From an uncultured Prevotella sp. (GTDB lineage Bacteria > Bacteroidota > Bacteroidia > Bacteroidales > Bacteroidaceae): 20,175 nucleotides of DNA. Positions 15,439 to 20,175 of the stretch are shown one piece after another. The position numbers and the translations under genes were made by a program. The stretch lies in assembly GCA_900557035.1 (NCBI GenBank), contig USRA01000037.1:1-20175 (forward strand), written 5' to 3'. Below the pieces are notes generated by a model. It ran no database searches. It was not told the origin of the DNA and was given only the letters and a program-made list of their open reading frames with translations. How positions within the stretch are numbered: position 1 is the first letter of the stretch; each line of letters begins with the position of its first letter.

Positions 15439-16584
15439 ATGATGACAATTAGTTTAACAACTATCATAGCAGGCGCAGTAGTGGTATTATTGGCAATCCT
15501 CGGATCGCTGATAAATCCATTTCTGCGCTCGTTGCGTTTTACTGACGAGGAGGAATCCTTGGAATCTAGAGAACCTATCTCGGTGATTATCACCGCTCAC
15601 GACAACCTCTATGAACTGGAGCACAATCTACAGATGTTCCTGCAGCAGAAATATCCAGCCGATTATCAGGTGATTGTGGTTTGCCAGAGTACCGATGGTG
15701 AGACTCTGGACTATCTGAAGCGCATGGCAGCAGAGAATCCTCACCTATATTATACGTATATCCCGGAAAGCTCCCGCTATATGAGCAGAAAGAAGCTGCA
15801 GATTACACTGGGCGTGAAGGCTGCCAAATATGAATGGATCATCCTCACCGAACCTACCTGCACCCCATCCAACGACAGGTGGCTCTATACCATGGCGCGC
15901 AACTGTCAGGAACCCAACCATCTGGTTCTGGGCTATGTAGCTCTAGAGGAGGCAACCAAGGGTGTTCGCCGATACGACAGCATCCGCAAGGCATTCTATC
16001 TGCTCCGCCGTGCCCAGCACAGCTATGGCTACCGCACCCACATGCCAAATGTAGCCTTCCGCAAAAGCGACTTTATGCGCGAGCAGGGCTATCAGGGCAA
16101 CCTGGAGTATGTGCGCGGCGAATACGACTTCCTGGTCAACAAGTATGCTGCCTATGGAGATACTGCTGTAGAGCTAGACTGCGATGCATGGCTCATCCAC
16201 GATGAACCTACCGACAAGGCTTGGCACAACGCCCACCTTTACCTCCAGGCATCCCGCAAGAGTCTGACCAGAGCCAAGTCGATGATGTCGCTGATGGCAA
16301 TGGATCATCTCTTCCCTCACCTCAGTCTCATCGCCTCGCTGGCAGCGCTGGCATACGCCATCCTGATGCAAGACTGGATTCTGACTGGCATTGCAGGTTT
16401 CGCCCTGCTTCTGCTCCTGATTCTCCGCACCGTCATCGCCCACAAGGCCATCAAGCATTTCGACGATGACATCTCGCTCCACAAGCTGCCATTCTATGAG
16501 TATGGCATCATCTGGAGAAATCTTGCCAACAAGATAAGATACTGGCGTGCAGACAAGAACGACTTCACCAGTCATAAACTGTAG
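15439..16584 (+). CDS. Membrane-anchored GT2-like glycosyltransferase with an altered metal motif
   Basis: 381 residues. One membrane helix lies at 4-24, a GT-A-like domain at about 45-255 (ISVIITAHDN at 47-56, the usual family opening), and two helices at about 291-311 and 313-333. At the place where relatives have a DAD-type metal motif (LTDADC), this protein reads LTEPTC (137-141), so both aspartates are missing. The later acidic motif, normally GEDD, reads GEYD (227-230). The fold call is good, but catalytic competence is uncertain. It is the first of a two-gene unit with the GT4-like half protein 33 bases downstream. Likely context is surface glycan synthesis. No clear promoter is visible in the repeat-filled gap before it. 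Confidence 0.78.
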   Translation: MMTISLTTIIAGAVVVLLAILGSLINPFLRSLRFTDEEESLESREPISVIITAHDNLYELEHNLQMFLQQKYPADYQVIVVCQSTDGETLDYLKRMAAENPHLYYTYIPESSRYMSRKKLQITLGVKAAKYEWIILTEPTCTPSNDRWLYTMARNCQEPNHLVLGYVALEEATKGVRRYDSIRKAFYLLRRAQHSYGYRTHMPNVAFRKSDFMREQGYQGNLEYVRGEYDFLVNKYAAYGDTAVELDCDAWLIHDEPTDKAWHNAHLYLQASRKSLTRAKSMMSLMAMDHLFPHLSLIASLAALAYAILMQDWILTGIAGFALLLLLILRTVIAHKAIKHFDDDISLHKLPFYEYGIIWRNLANKIRYWRADKNDFTSHKL

Positions 16585-16617
16585 GATTTTAGAATCAACA
16601 AGCAAACTTAAATAACG

Positions 16618-17391
16618 ATGAAAGTATATTTGTTCATTTCCAAACATAAGAAGACGCTGAAGATGTATCTTCCTTACATCGAAGCGCTGCAGCAGAAGCT
16701 CGACATCACCAAGAACCTGGTAGATGCCGATATCGTGATGATACTGGGAGCATGGACAAGACAAGGTGCCCAGCTCGCCAGAATGTCTCGCAAGATGGGC
16801 ATCCCCTACATCGTTTGCCCACTCGGCGACCTCTCAGAGCGCAACTGCCGGAATCCGCACTTCAAGCGCAGTCTGCAGACCCTGATGTACCAGAAGGCGA
16901 TGTACAGGCACTCAGACCTCATCATCGCCACCACCCCATTGGAGAAAGCCTATCTGGAGAAACTCGGATGGAACAAGCATATCACCCTCATCCGATACTT
17001 CGGCTACAGTCATCTCATCACCGAAGAAGGTACGATGGAAGACTGGCAGGAGACGGATGCCTCTACCCTCGCCGATTTCGAGCACAGAAAGGCAGAAGCC
17101 ATCGCCCAGCAGACTCAGCATGCCATCATCGCCCAGATTATGCAGATTCAGAGCAGAATGCCGCATAAGAACATCCCACAGAAGTATCTCGACGACCTGC
17201 ATACCTTATTATATGCAGACGATTATGATGAGGATGCCATCCATGAGGAACTGAAGAAGCTGAAACTCGACAGCTATGCCGCCTCCGTATTCCAGGCGAT
17301 GACCGACAAAACGGGACTTACCGAGGGATTTATGCCACTTCCTGCCAAAAAAGGCAGAAAGAGCAAGGAGATTCTGAAGTATGTGAAGTAA
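16618..17391 (+). CDS. Half-length GT4-like protein of unknown function
   Basis: 257 residues. Residues 1-132 resemble the N-terminal (acceptor-side) Rossmann half of GT4/GT-B glycosyltransferases: VDADIVMILGAWT (36-46), then GIPYIVCPLGDLSERN (61-76), YQKAMYRHSDLIIATTP (91-107) and LGWNKHITLI. The donor-binding C-terminal half with its conserved glutamate is absent. Instead residues about 140-257 form a charged, apparently helical region rich in Gln/Lys/Asp, ending in a basic tail (KKGRKSKEILKYVK). It is co-oriented with and close behind the GT2-like gene, so a shared role is likely. Neither protein alone shows an intact set of catalytic motifs. I do not recognise a named family. Confidence 0.6.
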   Translation: MKVYLFISKHKKTLKMYLPYIEALQQKLDITKNLVDADIVMILGAWTRQGAQLARMSRKMGIPYIVCPLGDLSERNCRNPHFKRSLQTLMYQKAMYRHSDLIIATTPLEKAYLEKLGWNKHITLIRYFGYSHLITEEGTMEDWQETDASTLADFEHRKAEAIAQQTQHAIIAQIMQIQSRMPHKNIPQKYLDDLHTLLYADDYDEDAIHEELKKLKLDSYAASVFQAMTDKTGLTEGFMPLPAKKGRKSKEILKYVK

Positions 17392-17405
17392 GAAACTGAC
17401 AGTGG

Positions 17406-17451
17406 TTGACCTGTGTCAAGAGGCAGACTGCCAGTATTTGACTTGTATCAA
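17406..17451. promoter_or_regulatory. Paired palindromes upstream of the small-ORF locus
   Basis: TTGACCTGTGTCAA (17406-17419) and TTGACTTGTATCAA (17438-17451) are near-identical palindromic sites 32 bp apart, with GGCAGACTGCC (17422-17432) between them. As DNA this looks like a double operator; as RNA, GTCAA and TTGAC could close a hairpin over GGCAG/CTGCC. They lie 62-107 bp upstream of the -7 box at 17513. Confidence 0.5.
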
Positions 17452-17471
17452 AAAATCGCTTTCTTTCATCA

Positions 17472-17493
17472 TTTTGTCACCCTTTTGTTACCC
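17472..17493 (+). repeat. Tandem 11-bp direct repeat before the small-ORF promoter
   Basis: TTTTGTCACCC (17472-17482) is followed at once by TTTTGTTACCC (17483-17493), one mismatch apart and one helical turn in period. It takes the place where a -33 element should be, 20 bases before the -7 box. Confidence 0.5.
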
Positions 17494-17512
17494 GAATTCA
17501 AAAAAAAGGCAT

Positions 17513-17520
17513 TACCTTTG
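17513..17520 (+). promoter_or_regulatory. Putative -7 box of the small-ORF locus
   Basis: TACCTTTG matches the phylum's -7 consensus and is identical to the boxes before the SPOR gene and hisH. The nearest TTTG is 25 bases away, farther than usual. The gap 17392-17531 otherwise holds only the repeats listed. Confidence 0.65.
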
Positions 17521-17531
17521 CACTCGTAAAG

Positions 17532-17627
17532 ATGAAACAAGAGATCTTGAGTATGCGAGATGAGAAGTCTTATATATATAAAAAAGATGAGAAATCTCAA
17601 GTACAGGAGATGGAAGGTTTCAGGTAA
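17532..17627 (+). CDS. Possible 31-residue ORF at the start of the transcript (weak)
   Basis: Reads MKQEILSMRDEKSYIYKKDE and on to GFR; charged, no hydrophobic segment. The ATG is only 11 bases after the -7 box, so the message would be nearly leaderless, and no ribosome-binding site is visible. The stretch contains near-repeats (AGATGAGAAGTCT / AGATGAGAAATCT) and a TATATATATA palindrome, so it may equally be untranslated leader RNA. Listed because it opens the only transcription unit in this gap. Confidence 0.2.
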   Translation: MKQEILSMRDEKSYIYKKDEKSQVQEMEGFR

Positions 17628-17657
17628 GAGAGATTGTAAAGGATAACATGTAGAACA

Positions 17658-17681
17658 GGAGACCGAAAATGCGATGTCTCC
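17658..17681 (+). other. Hairpin before the first small ORF
   Basis: GGAGAC (17658-17663) pairs with GTCTCC (17676-17681) around a 12-base loop. It ends 26 bases before the ATG at 17708. Confidence 0.4.
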
Positions 17682-17707
17682 ACAAAGATTGAGAAAGGAA
17701 ACAAATT

Positions 17708-17797
17708 ATGATGACAACAGTAATGGCACTCGCAGTAGTAGCAATCATGATTGCTAAGGCAATCAATGTAAACAACCACATTGAGATGGGTAAGTAA
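17708..17797 (+). CDS. Predicted 29-residue hydrophobic small protein
   Basis: The peptide starts MMTTVMALAVVAIMIAKAIN and ends NHIEMGK. Residues about 3-19 form one hydrophobic segment long enough to enter or span the membrane, with a short polar tail. Support for translation: GAAAGGAAAC lies 8 bases before the ATG, a better Shine-Dalgarno-like site than most large genes here have, and a nearly identical module precedes the next small ORF. It is in the same frame as the next ORF, separated by a TAA at 17795. It is the second possible ORF of a unit with its own promoter box and terminator. I recognise no family. A membrane small protein, a type-I-toxin-like peptide or a leader peptide are possible. 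Confidence 0.5.
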   Translation: MMTTVMALAVVAIMIAKAINVNNHIEMGK

Positions 17798-17833
17798 TTA
17801 CTCCATCCCTTTGTAGGAAAGAGAATGAAAGTA

Positions 17834-17849
17834 GAGCCCGGCGAGGCTC
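17834..17849 (+). other. Hairpin before the second small ORF
   Basis: GAGCC (17834-17838) pairs with GGCTC (17845-17849) over a 6-base loop, 35 bases before the ATG at 17885. It falls inside the coding frame if the upstream ATG at 17825 is used. Confidence 0.4.
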
Positions 17850-17884
17850 AAGTATTAACGAAAAAGAAAGAAAGGATAACGATT

Positions 17885-18004
17885 ATGAAAACAATGTTGA
17901 AAGAAATCAAGAAGGTCATGAAGGCATTTATTGCAAACTATCTGAATGCAATGTCACTTTATGGCGAAGCTATTTGCAAAGGTCGTGGTTGTGCTTGCGC
18001 ATAA
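17885..18004 (+). CDS. Predicted 39-residue basic peptide with a cysteine-rich tail
   Basis: Starts MKTMLKEIKKVMKAFIANYL and ends in CKGRGCACA. Residues 1-20 suggest a basic amphipathic helix (six Lys, with hydrophobics at helical spacing), followed by SLYGEAI and three cysteines at 31, 36 and 38. GAAAGGATAAC lies 7-8 bases before the ATG. An alternative in-frame ATG at 17825, with its own AGGAAAG, would give 59 residues, adding MKVEPGEAQVLTKKKERITI. I prefer 17885 because its ribosome-binding module matches that of the 29-residue ORF. The stop is 17 bases before a strong terminator. No family is recognised. The Cys tail could bind metal, form disulfides or be modified; no modification enzyme or exporter is adjacent. 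Confidence 0.55.
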   Translation: MKTMLKEIKKVMKAFIANYLNAMSLYGEAICKGRGCACA

Positions 18005-18020
18005 TCACTTGATATATAAG

Positions 18021-18057
18021 GAAGCGTGCTGGTATTTATTTACTGGCACGCTTTTTT
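18021..18057 (+). terminator. Rho-independent terminator of the small-ORF locus
   Basis: AAGCGTGC (18022-18029) pairs with GCACGCTT (18046-18053), with further weaker pairs inside, and is followed by T at 18052-18057. It closes the unit 17 bases after the Cys-tailed ORF. Confidence 0.92.
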
Positions 18058-18103
18058 CGTTGATCGCCAGCAGAGACTTCGTGCAGGGATAGATGATACC
18101 CCT

Positions 18104-18138
18104 TGTGTTAATACAGCCCAGCTCCTGCGTTAATATAG
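18104..18138. repeat. Degenerate copy of the lysA-downstream REP-like element, or a 22-bp direct repeat
   Basis: TGTGTTAATACAG (18104-18116) and TGCGTTAATATAG (18126-18138) are 22 bp apart, with two mismatches. The stretch GCCCAG...CCTGCGTTAATATAG also resembles GCCCAGGGC...CCTGGGTTAATACAG at 15327-15355. The rest of 18058-18181 shows nothing else I can name. Confidence 0.4.
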
Positions 18139-18181
18139 ATTAAATAATCCGCCTTTTCTACAATAATTCGGAAATTATCTA

Positions 18182-18189
18182 TACTTTTG
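18182..18189 (+). promoter_or_regulatory. Putative -7 box of the thi operon
   Basis: TACTTTTG matches TAnnTTTG and ends about 10 bases before the first paired base of the TPP aptamer, so transcription would begin just before the riboswitch. The -33 element is weak. Confidence 0.7.
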
Positions 18190-18198
18190 CATCTGGAA

Positions 18199-18281
18199 TT
18201 ATCACGGGGGTGCTGAGCAATCGGCTGAGATTATACCCATTGAACCTGAAGCAGGTAATGCTGGCGCAGGAAATATGATAG
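18199..18281 (+). promoter_or_regulatory. Thiamin pyrophosphate (TPP) riboswitch aptamer
   Basis: Classic THI-box order: CGGGGGTGC (18205-18213), GGCTGAGATTATACCC (the TPP pyrimidine site), GAACCTGA (18242-18249) and TAATGCTGGCGCAGGAA (18256-18272). P1 can form between TTATCA (18199-18204) and TGATAG (18276-18281), with GGGGGT pairing with TACCC for P2. It lies 128 bases before thiS and should reduce thi expression when TPP is plentiful. A 9-base perfect complement to the aptamer's CACGGGGGT occurs at 18358-18366 and may form the alternative state. Confidence 0.96.
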
Positions 18282-18357
18282 ATCGTTTTACACCCAGGCA
18301 GAGATAGATGTAACCTACTCTTGCTTCTCTACAACCCCTTTTGCTTTCATCAGGCAT

Positions 18358-18366
18358 ACCCCCGTG
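18358..18366 (+). promoter_or_regulatory. Candidate riboswitch switching strand (anti-P2)
   Basis: ACCCCCGTG is the exact complement of CACGGGGGT (18203-18211), the 5' strand of the aptamer's P1/P2 region. When TPP is absent this pairing could undo the aptamer. No T-run terminator is seen between it and thiS (ATG 18409), so control by ribosome access is more likely than termination, but this is inference. Confidence 0.45.
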
Positions 18367-18408
18367 TTGACAATTGTAAATTTATAAATGTAAACATAGG
18401 AACAGATT

Positions 18409-18606
18409 ATGAAAGTTATCATCAACAGCAAAGAAACTGAGATCCAGGCAAAGACAGTCAAGGAACTTGCCCAGGAACTTGATCTTCCAGCTACAGGTTG
18501 CGCTGTAGCCATCAGTAACGAGATGGTGCCTCGTGACGAGTGGGAAAGCCACGTGATTCAGGAGGGTGCCGACATCGTGATTGTAAAGGCTTTCTGCGGA
18601 GGATAG
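18409..18606 (+). CDS. thiS: Thiamin biosynthesis sulfur carrier protein
   Basis: 65-residue ubiquitin-fold protein. Its C-terminal Gly-Gly (KAFCGG) is adenylated and converted to a thiocarboxylate that delivers sulfur to ThiG. It has the usual N-terminal strand (MKVIINSKETEI), a VKELAQELDL helix and VPRDEWESHVIQEGADI near the C-terminus. Length and tail are exactly as expected. TAGGA lies about 10 bases before the ATG. First gene after the TPP riboswitch, 27 bases before thiE. Confidence 0.96.
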   Translation: MKVIINSKETEIQAKTVKELAQELDLPATGCAVAISNEMVPRDEWESHVIQEGADIVIVKAFCGG

Positions 18607-18633
18607 GAGATAATGTTTAATGTTTAGAGGACT

Positions 18634-19284
18634 ATGGCTAAAATATCATTAGACAGATTTCAACTGCAGTTCATCTCTCATCAGAATGAGAAGATGAGCT
18701 ATCTCAATGGCATCCGTGAGGCATTGGCTGGCGAATGTAAGTGGATTCAGCTCCGAATGAAGGGTGCCACCGATGAAGAGGTGCGCCCTATAGCCCTGAA
18801 GGTCAAGGAATGGTGCAAAGAGCAGAATGCAACCTTCCTCATCGATGACAGAGTGCAGCTGGTGAAGGAATTGCAGGTAGATGGCGTGCATCTGGGCAAG
18901 AACGATATGCCGATTGCCGAGGCCCGCAAGATTCTGGGCGAAGACTTCATCATCGGCGGTACGGCAAACACCTTCGAGGATGTGAAAGCTCACTATGAGG
19001 CTGGTGCCGATTATATCGGTTGCGGTCCGTTCCGCTTCACCACTACCAAGGAGAAGCTCTCCCCTATCCTCGGTCTTGAAGGATATAAGGAAATCATCCA
19101 GAAGATGAAGGCAGAAGGCATCAACATCCCTATCGTTGCCATCGGAGGCATCACCAGGGAGGATATCCCCGAAATCATGAAGACGGGAGTTAACGGCATC
19201 GCACTCAGCGGCTGCATCCTCAATGCCAAGGATCCGGCATCAGAAACCCATGACATCATGGAAATGATGAAGGAATTCAGATAA
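18634..19284 (+). CDS. thiE: Thiamin phosphate synthase
   Basis: 216-residue (beta/alpha)8-barrel that couples HMP-PP with the carboxythiazole phosphate to form thiamin phosphate. Motifs: WIQLRMKGA (pyrophosphate side), LIDDRVQLV, DGVHLGKNDMP, DYIGCGPFRFTTTKEK and AIGGITREDIP. The usual GPxFxTxTK is here GPFRFTTTK, within family variation. TenI-type relatives lack some of these, so ThiE is preferred. It sits between thiS and thiG, 30 bases before the latter. Confidence 0.92.
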   Translation: MAKISLDRFQLQFISHQNEKMSYLNGIREALAGECKWIQLRMKGATDEEVRPIALKVKEWCKEQNATFLIDDRVQLVKELQVDGVHLGKNDMPIAEARKILGEDFIIGGTANTFEDVKAHYEAGADYIGCGPFRFTTTKEKLSPILGLEGYKEIIQKMKAEGINIPIVAIGGITREDIPEIMKTGVNGIALSGCILNAKDPASETHDIMEMMKEFR

Positions 19285-19314
19285 GCAAACATTTAAAAAT
19301 AAGAATAACAAAAA

Positions 19315-20088
19315 ATGGAAAAATTAGTAATTGCAGGACGAGAGTTCAACTCCCGCCTCTTCCTCGGAACAGGAAAGTTCAACAACAACCAGCTCATGGC
19401 TGAAGCCATCAAGGCTTCTGAAACAGAAATGGTAACCGTTGCCATGAAGCGTATCGAACTCGAAGACAAGCAGGACGACCTGCTCTCTCATATCGTGCAG
19501 AACCCAAATATCCAGCTCCTTCCTAACACCAGTGGCGTGCGCAACGCCGAGGAGGCTGTATTCGCAGCACAGATGGCTCGTGAGGCTTTCGGAACCAACT
19601 GGCTCAAGCTCGAAATCCACCCAGACCCTCGCTACCTTCTTCCAGACTCTATCGAGACTCTGAAGGCTACCGAGAAACTGGTGAAGCTCGGTTTCGTAGT
19701 TTTGCCATATTGTCAGGCAGACCCTACACTCTGCAAGCACCTCGAAGAGGCTGGTGCTGCTACCGTGATGCCACTTGCTGCACCTATCGGTACCAACAAG
19801 GGCTTGAGAATGAAGGACTTCCTGCAGATCATTATCGAGCAGGCTACTGTTCCTGTAGTAGTAGATGCAGGTATCGGTGCACCTAGTCACGCAGCCGAGG
19901 CTATGGAGATGGGTGCCAGCGCTTGTCTGGTTAACACAGCCATCGCCGTTGCAGGTGATCCTGTAGAAATGGCTAAGGCATTCAAGGAGTCTGTGGTATG
20001 CGGTCGCCGTGCTTACGAGGCAGGTCTCGGAGCCATCAGCGATTGTGCCGAGGCAAGTTCTCCACTCACCGCATTCCTCAACGACTAA
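19315..20088 (+). CDS. thiG: Thiazole synthase
   Basis: 257-residue barrel enzyme that builds the thiazole phosphate from DXP, dehydroglycine (supplied by ThiH or ThiO) and ThiS-thiocarboxylate. The Schiff-base lysine is expected to be Lys98 in [10 protein letters not shown]. Other signatures: [38 protein letters not shown] and [19 protein letters not shown]. Length is typical. It has a biased codon use like the other thi genes, and an A-rich leader rather than a Shine-Dalgarno site. The probable thiC starts 33 bases downstream. Confidence 0.96.
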   Translation: MEKLVIAGREFNSRLFLGTGKFNNNQLMAEAIKASETEMVTVAMKRIELEDKQDDLLSHIVQNPNIQLLPNTSGVRNAEEAVFAAQMAREAFGTNWLKLEIHPDPRYLLPDSIETLKATEKLVKLGFVVLPYCQADPTLCKHLEEAGAATVMPLAAPIGTNKGLRMKDFLQIIIEQATVPVVVDAGIGAPSHAAEAMEMGASACLVNTAIAVAGDPVEMAKAFKESVVCGRRAYEAGLGAISDCAEASSPLTAFLND

Positions 20089-20121
20089 TTATAACATATA
20101 GGATAAACTTTTAAAAAAAAT

Positions 20122-20175
20122 ATGCCAAACGATAAGAAAGCTTACGCCCAGAGAGAAAAGGCGTATATGCAGGGA
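20122..20175 (+). CDS. thiC: Start of next thi gene, probably phosphomethylpyrimidine synthase (cut by window end)
   Basis: Only 18 codons are visible (MPNDKKAYAQREKAYMQG). The position after thiS-thiE-thiG is where thiC occurs in other Bacteroidota, and a short charged N-terminus ending in a Tyr-Met-x-Gly stretch fits ThiC. Too short to prove; thiH is the alternative. Confidence 0.55.
   Translation, partial: MPNDKKAYAQREKAYMQG

Noticed and set aside
17708..17797. Type-I toxin with an antisense antitoxin RNA
   Set aside because: The peptide is hydrophobic and short, but I found no CAAAnnTA (minus-strand -7 box) across 17521-18060, so the antitoxin side is unsupported.
17708..18004. Single 98-residue protein produced by reading through the TAA at 17795 (both small ORFs are in one frame)
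   Set aside because: Each ORF has its own ribosome-binding module and hairpin, and nothing suggests recoding at the TAA. Two separate products are simpler.

Overview
The window looks like chromosome of a Bacteroidota bacterium, most likely a Prevotellaceae gut species close to Segatella (Prevotella) copri. The evidence is moderate GC, promoters of the Bacteroidota type (TTG/TTTG, about 19-20 bp, TAnnTTTG), many starts with A-rich leaders rather than strong Shine-Dalgarno sites, and family content typical of the phylum (LTD-OadG fusion, HU-CCDC81/SPOR protein, DUF4738-like lipoprotein, thiS-thiE-thiG order). No phage, insertion sequence, tRNA, rRNA or CRISPR array is visible. The species call is an inference.

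Layout, left to right: 3' end of phosphoglycerate kinase (pgk) with a terminator; an AspT/YidE-type transporter with a strong terminator; a sodium-pump decarboxylase cluster (OadG with a lamin-tail domain, biotin carrier, OadB) with its own promoter but no alpha subunit; a convergent minus-strand pair, rfbC followed by a lipoprotein; divergently from rfbC, a HU-CCDC81/TM/SPOR protein and a zinc-ribbon FHA protein; then hisH-hisA-hisF-hisIE, ftsE, lysC and lysA; a GT2-like membrane protein and a half-length GT4-like protein; a roughly 1-kb stretch holding only very small ORFs; and finally a TPP riboswitch driving thiS-thiE-thiG and the start of a fourth gene, probably thiC.

Functionally, hisH/hisF form the IGP synthase, fed by hisA and hisIE. 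lysC and lysA are the first and last enzymes of the aspartate-to-lysine (DAP) route. The thi genes build the thiamin thiazole and couple it to the pyrimidine. The OadG/MmdC/OadB set would form the membrane and carrier parts of a biotin-dependent Na+-exporting decarboxylase.

The least explained part is 17392-18060. It has its own promoter-like box, paired palindromes upstream, two or three short ORFs (a hydrophobic 29-residue peptide and a basic peptide ending CKGRGCACA, each behind a hairpin and a near-identical ribosome-binding module), and its own terminator. It is the best candidate here for an undescribed small-protein locus. Four repeat structures are also notable: a 22-bp tandem array of CTTAAG palindromes before hisIE, a 41-bp heptamer-based repeat in two places, a REP-like palindromic element after lysA, and an apparent decayed copy of it before the thi operon.
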